Assembly: GCF_001715195.1 (NCBI RefSeq)
Contig: NZ_MDWE01000011.1
Location: 62,001 to 126,000, forward strand
DNA: 64,000 nt
Direction: 5' to 3'
Source of the DNA: Rhodohalobacter halophilus
GTDB taxonomy: Bacteria; Bacteroidota; Rhodothermia; Balneolales; Balneolaceae
Shown: positions 36,333 through 45,762 of the stretch, piece by piece
How the letters are laid out: each line of letters opens with the position of its first letter
How positions within the stretch are numbered: position 1 is the stretch's first letter
The notes under the pieces: generated by a model
Databases searched by the model: none
Seen by the model: the letters and a program-made list of their open reading frames with translations, nothing else
What the model was told of the DNA's origin: nothing
Position numbers and translations under genes: made by a program

Positions 36333-38333
36333 ATGCTGCGACTGTCTCAAACTTTATTGGCGTTGGTTATTTTTGCGACTCCGCTTGAGCTATCGGCTCA
36401 ATTCGACAGCGATGAGATATTGCAGGAGCGGCAGATATTTTCCCGATTTGGCGATATTCCTCCATCCGATTTTGACTACAGTCCCGATCACTCCGAGCCA
36501 TATGAGTACCTTCTACGGGAAACATCCATTGAGTTTGATGAGACTGAGCGGGGAATTGTGGCCTATATTCACTATTTAGTCCGGATTAAAATCTTAACGG
36601 ATGATCCAATCCGGCAGACTGAAGCGGCGCTGGTCGGAATTCCATACTACGCCTCCGATAATATGGAGCGGGTCACAAATTTTGAGGGCTACACCTGGAA
36701 ACCGGATGGACAGTTCTACAGAATTGGTTCACAGGATATCCGAAATGCCGAGCTTAACAGTCGGTATCGGCTGGTTGAGTTTGAGTTTCCCGCCGTTGAG
36801 AGAGGGACTATTCTGGAGTATAAATATACACTCGAAAGAAGATATATTGAGGAGTTGCCCGATGTCTACCTGTCAGATCGTGTTCCCGTCCGGGAGGCAA
36901 ACATCTATCTGAAAAATGCAGATTATCTTCGCTACAATATTCTTGAAGAGAATGTCGATTTTGATCTGAACTACCGGGAATTCAGGGTTGATACGAGCAG
37001 TGTACCACTGGTATTCACCTATGAACGTCCTGATCCGGTAAGCGTAGAAAAGTGGAGTGCCAAACAAATCCCCGCTGTGGAGACAACCAGTTACATCTCA
37101 TCCATTGATGACATCAGAGCAAAACTAAAATTTCAGATCAGTGAATTTGGATTGCCAAGGCAGCCGCTGGAAAATAGCTGGGAGCTGGTGGCCGCACAGC
37201 TTCGTCGTAATAGCAATCCGTTCGAAGTCATTACCAATCACCGGGAGCTGCTGGAGGAGTTGAGTGAGTCGTTCAAGGAAATTGGAGATCCGGCTGCACG
37301 CCGCGATTCTATACTTATGTATGTCAACTCACATAGCAGATTCAACGGCATTTACACGCTATACGCGGAGGATGGGCTGAACTATATATCAAATGATGAA
37401 AGTGCCAATCAGGCCGAAATTAATACCTTACTGCTTGGGTTGCTTCGCCACAACAATATTGAAGCCTATCCCGTGTTTGTATCGAGCCGCGAATCGGGGC
37501 GTATCAATCAGGCGTTTCCCTCACTTTACCAGTTTAACCGTGTGCTGGTTGTGGCAGATGTTGAGAGAGAAAAAACTATTATGGATGCCTCTTTCTCTCA
37601 CAGTTTGCCCGGCCTGATACCGGTGGATTCATATAATCAGCAGGGGTTTGTACTGAAACAACGAGATTTTGAGTGGGCTTCGATTTCTCCTGATAAGAGT
37701 GTTTTTAATCTATTTGTTGAAATTAACGGAGCGTTGAGTGAAAGCGGAGCGCTTCGGGGGGAAATCGTCGCCGAAACGGCAGGCTATCCTTCTCGGGAGA
37801 TCAGAAGAAGTATATCCGTAGGCGAACCGGAGCGAGAGATTATTAAGAAAATCTTTCTGGAAGTCTACTCTGATGCTACTCTGCAGAATGCTAATATTGA
37901 GATTGATGATGAAGATCCCAATATCGTCCGGATTCAGTCGGGATTTGAAATTCCCAATTATGCTGTCTCATATACCGATGGATTGGATTATCGGCCAATG
38001 CTGGTCGGATATCTCTATCAAAACCCATTTGAAACAACAAGCCGGCGCGTTCCCATTACTCTTGATGCTCCTGAGCAGTTAACGGTTCAATACAATATTT
38101 CCCTGCCAAACAATTATGTTTCTGAGAGTTTGCAAGGCGAGCAGCGGACTGAGTTAAGTGATGCCGGGCTGAGGGAGAGTTATAATATTTCAGGAAATTC
38201 TCTGAACTACTCATTTGAGGTTGAAATTGGCCGGAAACAATTTTCCCCTGATGAGTATGCCCAATTGCGCCGTATTTATCAGCGATGGGTTGAATTGAGT
38301 AATGATACGTGGTTTATAGAAATTGATGGATAA
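36333..38333 (+). CDS. DUF3857/transglutaminase-like exported protein lacking the catalytic Cys
   Basis: This 666-residue protein has a signal peptide (MLRLSQTLLALVIFATPLELSAQ). Residues ~50-230 form the DUF3857 domain (RIKILTDDPIRQTEA, RLVEFEFPAVERGTILEYKY). The middle part (about 300-400) matches a transglutaminase-like fold, but the place where active members have GDCKD reads NDESANQAEINTLLLGLL, so the catalytic Cys is absent. The rest is a beta-rich tail like other DUF3857 proteins. Location is the periplasm or outer membrane. It is followed 16 bp later by tsaB, which looks functionally unrelated. Confidence 0.82.
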   Translation: MLRLSQTLLALVIFATPLELSAQFDSDEILQERQIFSRFGDIPPSDFDYSPDHSEPYEYLLRETSIEFDETERGIVAYIHYLVRIKILTDDPIRQTEAALVGIPYYASDNMERVTNFEGYTWKPDGQFYRIGSQDIRNAELNSRYRLVEFEFPAVERGTILEYKYTLERRYIEELPDVYLSDRVPVREANIYLKNADYLRYNILEENVDFDLNYREFRVDTSSVPLVFTYERPDPVSVEKWSAKQIPAVETTSYISSIDDIRAKLKFQISEFGLPRQPLENSWELVAAQLRRNSNPFEVITNHRELLEELSESFKEIGDPAARRDSILMYVNSHSRFNGIYTLYAEDGLNYISNDESANQAEINTLLLGLLRHNNIEAYPVFVSSRESGRINQAFPSLYQFNRVLVVADVEREKTIMDASFSHSLPGLIPVDSYNQQGFVLKQRDFEWASISPDKSVFNLFVEINGALSESGALRGEIVAETAGYPSREIRRSISVGEPEREIIKKIFLEVYSDATLQNANIEIDDEDPNIVRIQSGFEIPNYAVSYTDGLDYRPMLVGYLYQNPFETTSRRVPITLDAPEQLTVQYNISLPNNYVSESLQGEQRTELSDAGLRESYNISGNSLNYSFEVEIGRKQFSPDEYAQLRRIYQRWVELSNDTWFIEIDG

Positions 38334-38349
38334 CAGTTAGATTACGGTT

Positions 38350-39027
38350 ATGAAAAATATCTTAGCAATTGAAACTTCAACTCCGGTCTGCTCGGTTGCA
38401 CTTCAAACCGGCGATGGACGGATCAAAGAGAAGCGAATTGAAGGGCGGGGAGTTCACTCCGAATATACCGTTCAGTTTGTAAATGAGCTGCTGGAGCGTG
38501 CCGGGCTGCGGGTCGATGACCTGGATGCCGTTTATTTTAGTAACGGGCCGGGTTCATACACAGGGCTAAGGATAGGGGCAGCGCTGATAAAGGGGTTGCT
38601 TTTTCAGAAGGATGTGCCGCTTTTTCTGTTTCCAACGCTTCTTTCATTCATGGCCGGGCAGTCTGATAAGATTTCAAACAGCCAAAATTTACACGCGGTG
38701 ATTGATGCAAGGCGAAATCATCTTTATTATCAGCAAGCAAAGAGTGATTTTTCTGAAATATCTGAGCCGGAAGTGCTCGAACTGGGAAAGGTCACAGATA
38801 AGATAGAAAACGGAGATCTTGTAATTGGATCCGGCTGGGATCGTCTGAACCGGAAAGATTTTGCATCTGTACGGTGGCTTGGCCTCGAAGGGGTTACCGG
38901 GTCAAGCCTGATATGGGCAGCAAAGAACCCGGAACTGAAAAAATATTTTGTAAAAGGAGATGTGGAACTGTTTGAACCGAATTACTTAACCATGTCTCAG
39001 ATAAATAACACAACAATTGGCGGATAA
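38350..39027 (+). CDS. tsaB: tRNA threonylcarbamoyladenosine biosynthesis protein TsaB
   Basis: This 225-residue ASKHA-fold partner of TsaD is needed for t6A37 modification of ANN-decoding tRNAs. The N-terminus has ILAIETSTPVCSVAL, then YFSNGPGSYTGLRIGAALIKGL, the family hallmark; AVIDARRNHLYYQ is the usual middle block. Its length is normal. It starts 16 bp after the DUF3857 gene, so it may be co-transcribed with it. tsaD and tsaE are not in this window. Confidence 0.95.
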   Translation: MKNILAIETSTPVCSVALQTGDGRIKEKRIEGRGVHSEYTVQFVNELLERAGLRVDDLDAVYFSNGPGSYTGLRIGAALIKGLLFQKDVPLFLFPTLLSFMAGQSDKISNSQNLHAVIDARRNHLYYQQAKSDFSEISEPEVLELGKVTDKIENGDLVIGSGWDRLNRKDFASVRWLGLEGVTGSSLIWAAKNPELKKYFVKGDVELFEPNYLTMSQINNTTIGG

Positions 39028-39033
39028 AGATTT

Positions 39034-39061
39034 TTGCTTCGCCTGATATTCGTTATTTTTG
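39034..39061 (+). promoter_or_regulatory. Candidate promoter of accD
   Basis: TTG at 39034-39036 and TATTTTTG at 39054-39061 are 17 bp apart. This fits the TTG-N17-23-TAnnTTTG promoter form known in Flavobacterium. It lies 28 bases before the accD start codon. Confidence 0.45.
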
Positions 39062-39088
39062 AAAGCTACTTAATTTAAAATTTTTACT

Positions 39089-39931
39089 ATGTCTTGGTTT
39101 AAACGAAAAGATTCCAACATTCAGACCGACAAGAAAAAGGACATGCCCGAGGGTGTCTGGATCAAAGTTCCAACTACCGGCGACACGATTCACCGGCGCG
39201 AACTGGAAGAAAATCTTTGGGTGGATCCGATCAGCGGTTATCACTTTCGGATTGGCAGTAAAGAGTATTTCTCGATTCTGTTTGATGACGGTAAATTTGA
39301 AGAGATTGCTGATGATATTCTGCCGGCAGACCCATTGAAATTCGAGGATCGGAAGAAGTATTCGGATCGGATTAAGCAGACACAGAAAAAATCGGGTCTT
39401 TCGGATGCCTGCCGTGTGGGAGTTGGAAAGCTGAGTAAACAGGATGTGGTTATTGCTTGTATGGATTTTGCCTTTATTGGTGGCAGTATGGGATCTGTGG
39501 TTGGCGAGCGCCTCAGCCGAGCCATTGATCACGCCCGTGAAAAAAAATATCCGCTCATCATTATCTCGCAATCGGGCGGTGCGCGTATGATGGAGAGTGT
39601 TCTCAGCCTGATGCAGATGGCAAAAACATCAGCAAAGCTGGCTCAGCTCGATAAAGCAGGGGTCCCCTACATTTCATTTATGACCAATCCCACAACAGGT
39701 GGAGTGACTGCAAGTTATGCCATGCTGGGTGATTTTAATATTGCTGAACCGGGTGCCTTGATCGGATTTGCAGGGCCGCGGGTTATACGGCAAACCATCG
39801 GGCGGGATTTACCTGAAGGGTTCCAGACGGCTGAATATCTTGTGGATCACGGATTTCTGGATTTCATCGTGCCAAGAACAAAATTGAAGAGTAAGCTATC
39901 CCGGCTGTTAAAAATGCTTGCTGCAAAATAG
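39089..39931 (+). CDS. accD: Acetyl-CoA carboxylase carboxyltransferase subunit beta
   Basis: This 280-residue subunit, with AccA, moves carboxyl from biotin to acetyl-CoA for fatty-acid synthesis. It shows [54 protein letters not shown] and GFAGPRVI. The N-terminus ([20 protein letters not shown]) aligns with the zinc ribbon of E. coli AccD, but all four ribbon cysteines are replaced. This is, as I recall, the rule in Bacteroidota AccD and not damage. accA is not adjacent. A strong hairpin follows. Confidence 0.96.
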   Translation: MSWFKRKDSNIQTDKKKDMPEGVWIKVPTTGDTIHRRELEENLWVDPISGYHFRIGSKEYFSILFDDGKFEEIADDILPADPLKFEDRKKYSDRIKQTQKKSGLSDACRVGVGKLSKQDVVIACMDFAFIGGSMGSVVGERLSRAIDHAREKKYPLIIISQSGGARMMESVLSLMQMAKTSAKLAQLDKAGVPYISFMTNPTTGGVTASYAMLGDFNIAEPGALIGFAGPRVIRQTIGRDLPEGFQTAEYLVDHGFLDFIVPRTKLKSKLSRLLKMLAAK

Positions 39932-39968
39932 ATTTACTGCATAGTACGGCCGGAAAAAATTATAATTG

Positions 39969-40010
39969 AAACTAAAAACTCTGCTCTGCCATGCGCAGAG
40001 TTTTTAGTTT
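39969..40010 (+). terminator. Long hairpin between accD and obg, ending 17 bases before the obg start
   Basis: A perfect 16-bp stem (39969-39984 with 39995-40010) has a 10-nt loop. The right arm holds TTTTTAGTTT. It can terminate accD transcripts. Only the obg ribosome-binding site lies between it and the obg ATG, so it would also be part of the obg leader in any readthrough or upstream-start mRNA. Confidence 0.8.
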
Positions 40011-40027
40011 AAAGGAAGAGAAGGATC

Positions 40028-41026
40028 ATGAGATTTGCCGATTACGCGAAAATTTATGTTACAGCAGGAAAAGGTGGCGAGGGAATGTCCCACTTCCGCA
40101 GGGAGAAGTATGTACCCAAAGGCGGACCCGATGGAGGAGACGGCGGAAAAGGAGGTGATGTGGTGCTGAAGGGGAATCAGCAGCTTAACACACTGCTCGA
40201 TCTGCGGTACCGAAAGTTTATCAAGGCAGACCATGGGGAGCGCGGACACACCTCAAGAAAATCGGGAAAAGATGGTGAACCTGAAGTGCTGGAAGTGCCT
40301 CTTGGAACCGTGGTGTATGATGCAGAAACCCGCGAGCGGTTGGGAGAGATCACCGAACATGATGAAAAGATTGTTATTGCGAGAGGCGGGAAAGGCGGGC
40401 TTGGTAACTGGCACTTTAGGAGTGCGACCAATCAAACTCCTCAACATGCCCAGGAGGGGGAAGCCGGTGAGGAGAGAACTGTTGAGCTTGAGCTTAAGCT
40501 CATTGCGGATGTAGGATTGGTAGGATTTCCGAATGCCGGGAAGAGCACATTGCTTTCGGCTCTTTCTGAGGCTAAACCCAAAATTGGTGACTACCCATTT
40601 ACAACTCTCGAACCCAATCTCGGTGTGGTTACTTTTTCCGATTATCGTAGTTTTGTAATGGCCGATATCCCGGGAATTATTGAGGATGCCCACGAAGGAA
40701 AAGGATTAGGGCTGCAGTTTTTAAGACATATCGAACGTAACAAGCTGCTGCTATTTATGGTTGGTTGCGATACGGATATCAAGCAGGAATATCATGCACT
40801 ATTGCATGAACTGAAGGAGTACAGAGCAGACCTTCTCGAAAAACCGAGAATACTGGCCATTACTAAGATGGACCTTGTTGAAGGTTTTGAACTTGAAGAG
40901 CCCGTGGAGATTGAGGACGATACGGATATCGTATACATCTCATCGGCAACGGGACACAAAGTGGAAGAACTGAAAGAGCTGATTTGGAAAAAGCTGAACG
41001 AAATTGAGCCGGAAGAGACATCATAG
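40028..41026 (+). CDS. obgE: Obg family GTPase (CgtA)
   Basis: This 332-residue ribosome-associated GTPase acts in 50S assembly and stress response. The N-terminal Obg domain is glycine-rich (KGGEGMSHFRREKYVPKGGPDGGDGGKGGD). The G domain has G1 GFPNAGKST, switch I/II (YPFTTLEPNLG, DIPGIIEDAHEGKGLG) and TKMD. It lacks the extra C-terminal domain of Gram-positive forms. GAAGGA precedes the ATG at 40028. The end overlaps the dprA start by 23 bases. Its leader may hold the hairpin at 39969-40010. Confidence 0.96.
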   Translation: MRFADYAKIYVTAGKGGEGMSHFRREKYVPKGGPDGGDGGKGGDVVLKGNQQLNTLLDLRYRKFIKADHGERGHTSRKSGKDGEPEVLEVPLGTVVYDAETRERLGEITEHDEKIVIARGGKGGLGNWHFRSATNQTPQHAQEGEAGEERTVELELKLIADVGLVGFPNAGKSTLLSALSEAKPKIGDYPFTTLEPNLGVVTFSDYRSFVMADIPGIIEDAHEGKGLGLQFLRHIERNKLLLFMVGCDTDIKQEYHALLHELKEYRADLLEKPRILAITKMDLVEGFELEEPVEIEDDTDIVYISSATGHKVEELKELIWKKLNEIEPEETS

Positions 41027-42125
41027 AGCCCTTATTGCGCTGGATTTGATTCCTGAAATGGGACCGGGTCGTGCAAGAAAACTCATGCAGCTATCGGGTG
41101 TAGAGAGCGCAGATCAGCTGTTTGAATTGGATATCTGCGACTATCAAAAAGCAGACGGAATCGGGGAGCAGATAGCCGTAAATGTAAGCCGATTTGATGA
41201 GTGGGATAAAGTGGATAGAATTCTCGAAAAAACGGAAGACTCCGGCGCCGGGCTGGTAGCTTATGATGATGAAGACTATCCAGAATTGTTAAAGCATATC
41301 TATGATCCCCCGCTTATTTTGTGGTACAAAGGGGATCTGAATGCACTCAAAACTCCCGGAATAGCGGTTGTTGGAACTCGGAATCCGGGAAGTTATGGTT
41401 TAAAGCAGGCTGAACTCTGGAGCGAAAAACTTGTTCAAAAAGGGCTGGCTGTTAATAGCGGGCTGGCATACGGAATAGATGCGAAAGCCCATCAGACGGC
41501 AGTTGATAAAGGTGGGAAAACGGTAGCGGTTCTCGGTTCCGGGATTGATGTGATCTACCCCAACAGGAATAAACCCCTGGCAAAACGAATTATAGAAAAT
41601 AATGGAATCATTCTAACTGAATTTCCACCGGGTACTAAACCGGATGCGAAAAATTTTCCGGGAAGAAATCGTATTGTGAGCGGAATGAGTCATGGCGTTT
41701 TGGTCATTGAAAGTGGAGTGAAAGGCGGCAGCATGATCACAGCCCGATATGCACTTGATCAAAACCGTGAGGTATTTGTGATTCCGCACCAACTTGGCTA
41801 TATGAAGGGGGAAGGCTGCAACTATCTGATACAGAACGGACAGGGCAAGCTGGTTCGTGATATTGATGATATTCTGGAGGAGATCTCCGTAAATACTACA
41901 TCGTCGGAAGAGCTTGGCAAACCGGTACAGCCTGTTTGGAAACAGTTAGATCTGTCTGATAATGAGAAGAAGATTTGTGAGGTAATAGACGGCTCCGCAA
42001 AACATATCGATCAGCTCAGCGAGCTGATTGGCGAACCAACCTATAAATTACTTCCTGAGATGCTTTCATTAGAACTGAAAGGAGCAGTGGTTCAAAAAGC
42101 GGGTAAATATTTTGAAACAAAATAG
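41004..42125 (+). CDS. dprA: DNA-protecting protein DprA
   Basis: This 373-residue RecA loader binds incoming single-stranded DNA in natural transformation. The Rossmann-like core shows VVGTRNPGSYG, SGLAYGIDAKAHQ, VLGSGIDVIYP, FPGRNRIVSG and KGGSMITARYAL. N-terminal helices and a C-terminal winged helix (KICEVIDGSAKHIDQLSELIG) are also present. The start is a TTG at 41004 inside obg; the next ATG (41058) would cut into the N-terminal helix-hairpin-helix. Overlap implies coupling to obg. Confidence 0.94.
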   Translation: MSRKRHHRALIALDLIPEMGPGRARKLMQLSGVESADQLFELDICDYQKADGIGEQIAVNVSRFDEWDKVDRILEKTEDSGAGLVAYDDEDYPELLKHIYDPPLILWYKGDLNALKTPGIAVVGTRNPGSYGLKQAELWSEKLVQKGLAVNSGLAYGIDAKAHQTAVDKGGKTVAVLGSGIDVIYPNRNKPLAKRIIENNGIILTEFPPGTKPDAKNFPGRNRIVSGMSHGVLVIESGVKGGSMITARYALDQNREVFVIPHQLGYMKGEGCNYLIQNGQGKLVRDIDDILEEISVNTTSSEELGKPVQPVWKQLDLSDNEKKICEVIDGSAKHIDQLSELIGEPTYKLLPEMLSLELKGAVVQKAGKYFETK

Positions 42126-42161
42126 TATAGAATTGTTAACCATTCGAGGCGTTAACCGGTT

Positions 42162-42746
42162 ATGATACGAGTACAGGATGTAATATTAAGTGAAGACATC
42201 GCTACGGCCAAGTTTGCCTGCAATATCACCAAGTGTAAAGGCGCCTGCTGTGTGATAGGTGATGCCGGTGCACCGGTTGGCAAAGGCGAAATACCGGTGA
42301 TTCGAAAAGCATTTAAAAACTTAAAGTCGCGCTTAGACCCTGAAGCAGTTCAGAAAGCAGAGAAGGAAGGGATTGTGCTTGGCAATTCAGAAGAAGGGTA
42401 CGAGATCAATTGTATCGATTCCGGAGAGTGTATATTTGTTGAAAAAGATACTAATGGTGTGGCAACCTGTGCAATTCAAAACGCTTATTACAATGGTGAG
42501 TTTAACTGGGAAAAACCGATCAGTTGTCATTTATACCCTGTGAGGCTGAAACAGATTGCCGGGATGGATTATGCCAATTATGAGTATATCGAAGAGCTCT
42601 GCTCAGCCGCTTGCAGGAATGGCGAAAAAAATGGTATCTATCTTGCAGATTTTTTGAAAACGGCACTGATTCGCCGCTATGGTGAGCAGTGGTACGGAGA
42701 ATTTTTAGCCGCATGTGAAGAAGTGAGGGAAGCGAAGATTGCTTAA
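42162..42746 (+). CDS. DUF3109 family cysteine-rich protein
   Basis: This 194-residue cytoplasmic protein has a regular set of cysteines: KFACNITKCKGACCVIGDAG near the N-terminus, NCIDSGECIF, TCAIQNA, SCHLYPVR and LCSAACRNG. It belongs to DUF3109, related to YkgJ-type proteins thought to bind zinc or an iron-sulfur cluster. Its function is unknown. It ends eight bases inside rpoN, so the two should be co-translated, but I see no functional tie to sigma-54. Confidence 0.88.
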   Translation: MIRVQDVILSEDIATAKFACNITKCKGACCVIGDAGAPVGKGEIPVIRKAFKNLKSRLDPEAVQKAEKEGIVLGNSEEGYEINCIDSGECIFVEKDTNGVATCAIQNAYYNGEFNWEKPISCHLYPVRLKQIAGMDYANYEYIEELCSAACRNGEKNGIYLADFLKTALIRRYGEQWYGEFLAACEEVREAKIA

Positions 42747-44256
42747 GACAGGTCAGAATATATCGCAAAAGCAGAGTCAGCAGCAGAAGCTATCGCCACA
42801 GCAGATTCAGTTTGTGAAACTGCTGCAACTGCCTACGATTGGCCTCGAACAGCGTGTAAAGGAAGAGATAGAGATGAACCCAGTTTTGGAAGAAGCCGAC
42901 CCGATTGCGGAGGAGACGCTTCAGGAAGGCGAGCCGGAATGGGAAAAGGAGGAGAAACCTAAATCGGAGGATGAACCCGACATCGACCCGGTGGATCAAA
43001 ACGATGAGATTGACTGGGAAACGTTCATGCATAACACGGAGTATGATGGAAATATCTATTCCGGGTTCTCAAAGTCATCGGGTGAGGAAGATTGGCGGGA
43101 TTTGCCAAACCCATATCATCAAAGCTTACTGGAGGAGCTGGAGAGCCAGGTAACGCTGCTCGACCTGGATGAGGAGGAGATGCTGATTGCCGATCAGATT
43201 CTCGGCTCACTCGACAAAGATGGATATTTTCGACGCGAGACGGAGGCGGTGGTAGATAACATTGCATTCAATCACGGTAAGCTGGTCAGTGCGGATCAGG
43301 TTGAGCGCGTTAGAAAAATGATTCAGAAGCTCGACCCCGTTGGGATTGCATCGCGGGATTTGCGCGACTGCCTTTTGGTACAGCTCAGAAGCTCGAACCA
43401 TGAGAGTGAAATCAAGTCTGTAGCAATTCAGATGCTTGATGAGTATTGGGAAAGTTTTGAGAAGAAGCATTTCAGTAAACTCAAAAACCGGCTGAATATT
43501 GATGATGAAGAGCTCCGTGAAGTTTTTGAACTGATTAAAGGATTGAACCCAAAACCGGGTGGTGTTGCAAATCCGGATGAGGACAATCAGCAGTATATCG
43601 AACCCGATTTTGAGGTTTATTACGAACCATCGGATGAAGACGATGAGGGCGGGGAAGGGGAATTTATTATACGGTTGAGTCAGCGGAATGTGCCTCCGTT
43701 ACGAATATCACCGGAGTATAAACGGATGTGGGAGCAGCTAAAAAGCAAAGATGGGGGCGACAAGCAGGCCAAAAATTTCATCAAGGATAAAGTGGAGTCG
43801 GCGCAGTGGTTTATCGACTCGATACGGCAGCGGCAAAATACCCTCATGAAAACGATGCGCACCATTGTGTCTCTTCAGGAGGAGTTTTTTAAACATGGTG
43901 AAGGGTTAAAGCCAATGATCTTAAAAGATGTGGCTGATCGAATTAAGATGGACATCTCAACGGTTTCCCGTGTGGTGAATGGAAAGTATGTGCAGACCAA
44001 TTTTGGTGTATTCGAGTTGAAGTACTTTTTTAGTGAGGGGCTGGAAACGGAGAGCGGCGAAGAAGTTTCAAGCCGGGAAGTGAAGAATGTATTAGAGGAT
44101 ATTATTGACAATGAGGATAAAAATAAGCCGTATAGCGACCAGGCACTGACAGATTTATTGAAAGAGAAAGGGTATAAAGTTGCCCGGCGGACGGTCAGTA
44201 AATACAGGGAGCAGCTTCAGTTGCCTGTAGCCCGGCTCAGAAAGCAGATCATCTGA
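42739..44256 (+). CDS. rpoN: RNA polymerase sigma-54 factor
   Basis: This 505-residue alternative sigma factor needs an AAA+ activator to open promoters of the -24/-12 type. Region I starts GQNISQKQSQQQKLSPQQIQ. An acidic region II (about 55-95) follows, then the core-binding region. The C-terminal HTH (DVADRIKMDISTVSRVVNGKYV) and the RpoN box ARRTVSKYRE are also present. The start is a TTG at 42739 with GAGGGA nine bases upstream; it overlaps the DUF3109 gene. No sigma-54 activator and no convincing -24/-12 site was seen in the window. Confidence 0.96.
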   Translation: MLKTGQNISQKQSQQQKLSPQQIQFVKLLQLPTIGLEQRVKEEIEMNPVLEEADPIAEETLQEGEPEWEKEEKPKSEDEPDIDPVDQNDEIDWETFMHNTEYDGNIYSGFSKSSGEEDWRDLPNPYHQSLLEELESQVTLLDLDEEEMLIADQILGSLDKDGYFRRETEAVVDNIAFNHGKLVSADQVERVRKMIQKLDPVGIASRDLRDCLLVQLRSSNHESEIKSVAIQMLDEYWESFEKKHFSKLKNRLNIDDEELREVFELIKGLNPKPGGVANPDEDNQQYIEPDFEVYYEPSDEDDEGGEGEFIIRLSQRNVPPLRISPEYKRMWEQLKSKDGGDKQAKNFIKDKVESAQWFIDSIRQRQNTLMKTMRTIVSLQEEFFKHGEGLKPMILKDVADRIKMDISTVSRVVNGKYVQTNFGVFELKYFFSEGLETESGEEVSSREVKNVLEDIIDNEDKNKPYSDQALTDLLKEKGYKVARRTVSKYREQLQLPVARLRKQII

Positions 44257-45753
44257 TCAATGTCCGCTGAACGTTAGAGCCATTTGTAGGGGTTCGTGAA
44301 TGGACGGGAAATTAAACGCTGCCCAGAAGAGGTACCCAAAAAGCAGAATGTGTAAACCCACCGTAACGAGAAGATAGACCAGTTTGAGCCGTTCGAGATA
44401 TTTGGACGCATCGAGAGCAGCAAAGTTGAAGCTCATAAACCAGACGAACAGATAGGCAATCAGAATGGATGCAATCAGTGTATCACCGGGATTACTTCCA
44501 TAAAGCACGATAAATATTGCCGCGACTAAAAAGTTGATGTGCAAAGGCCATGCATAGAGATTTAGCGTCTGGCTCAGATGTCTCAGATTTTTGTTGGGCA
44601 GATGCAGCCAGAGAACCGATATCACCTGGAGAAAAACTGCAAGAACGAATCCGAAAATGAAAAGGGATAAATAGGGGTTCGAAGTCCACAAAATAGATGA
44701 GAAGTGATGACGTAACACTTCAAGGCCAATTGAGTTGAAAAGCATTTCTGCTGACAAGTAGAAGATAACTCCGGTAGTGAGCGCGTGTTGAAGTAATATG
44801 ATGAGACCGGGGATCATATTTCGAATCCGATGCTCCAGTACATCTTCAAGGTAGAATGAGTGATTGAAAAAGTAGCGCGATAGTGATGGAAGATAGGCCG
44901 GTTGCAGCCGGGCATGTACCAGAATGGACCCAAATATGACAAAAAGAAAAATGACGTTCCAGTTCATGGCCGGGGGTGTCTCAGCCCGGTATGGAATTGG
45001 AAATGGGATATGCACCCCGTCACGGTATGAGCTGAAAATAATTTCGAAATCTGGCTTCGTGGAGATTTCCTGAAAATACCATTCTGCCGGCAGGATGATC
45101 AGACTCTCCTCATGCCGGAGTGTTTCGACGACCAGTTGCTCCAACCTAATGAGTGATTCCCTCAAATCCTCTGAAGGTCGAAAGTGTACGGCATTTCGAT
45201 TTTGCACGGGATTATTTTCCAGATCGGTGTAAACTCTGAAGTCAACATGTTGTGGGCGCGGTCTCGATCCATCTGATAGAGCGGTTTGAAAAAATACCGG
45301 CAGTTGAACTCCTGCTTTTACAGAGTCTGCAATAGCTGCTGCCTGTACGTTAAATCGGGGGTGAATCTCATTCGGATATTTAAAAAGACCGACGGATGTA
45401 ATTTTACCTGGGTATCGGTTTGCTAGATCATTTGTCTCTGAAATGATCTCTCGAATGAACTGTGAAGACTCTGATTCGATTTTGCTGAGAGTTGGATATT
45501 CAATCGGGAATTGAAAAATCAGATAAAACGGTTCAACAGGAACTCCCTGTAACTGTTCCAGATGATTGAAAAGCAGAAAGTCGATGCCACCAGATGATGC
45601 TTGTTGATACTGATCTTCAGACAGATTTGGCAATTCTCCCTCCAGAGAAAGAGCGATGCGATGTCCCAGGGAGGTGTCAGTTTCCTGCTCGGAAGAACTT
45701 TGGTAAACATCCCCGAGACCCATTAAAAGGAATGCAAGAATCAGTGGCAGCAA
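44257..45753 (-). CDS. Uncharacterised exported/membrane protein with C-terminal polytopic domain
   Basis: I do not recognise this 498-residue protein. It starts with a signal-like stretch (MLPLILAFLLMGLGDVY) from a TTG with CGGAG upstream. A ~230-residue extracytoplasmic part follows, with GGIDFLLFNHLEQLQG and repeated strand-helix blocks. Residues ~268 to 490 hold six or seven membrane segments resembling the Yip1/DUF family layout. The gene starts ten bases after the Lrp-type regulator stop, so the two look like one operon. It ends back to back with rpoN. Confidence 0.6.
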   Translation of the reverse strand: MLPLILAFLLMGLGDVYQSSSEQETDTSLGHRIALSLEGELPNLSEDQYQQASSGGIDFLLFNHLEQLQGVPVEPFYLIFQFPIEYPTLSKIESESSQFIREIISETNDLANRYPGKITSVGLFKYPNEIHPRFNVQAAAIADSVKAGVQLPVFFQTALSDGSRPRPQHVDFRVYTDLENNPVQNRNAVHFRPSEDLRESLIRLEQLVVETLRHEESLIILPAEWYFQEISTKPDFEIIFSSYRDGVHIPFPIPYRAETPPAMNWNVIFLFVIFGSILVHARLQPAYLPSLSRYFFNHSFYLEDVLEHRIRNMIPGLIILLQHALTTGVIFYLSAEMLFNSIGLEVLRHHFSSILWTSNPYLSLFIFGFVLAVFLQVISVLWLHLPNKNLRHLSQTLNLYAWPLHINFLVAAIFIVLYGSNPGDTLIASILIAYLFVWFMSFNFAALDASKYLERLKLVYLLVTVGLHILLFGYLFWAAFNFPSIHEPLQMALTFSGH

Positions 45754-45762
45754 AATGCTCCG

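Noticed and set aside
39089-39931. AccD thought at first to be damaged because the zinc ribbon is missing
   Set aside because: The segment is still alignable and full length, and the same loss is recalled in Bacteroidota relatives.
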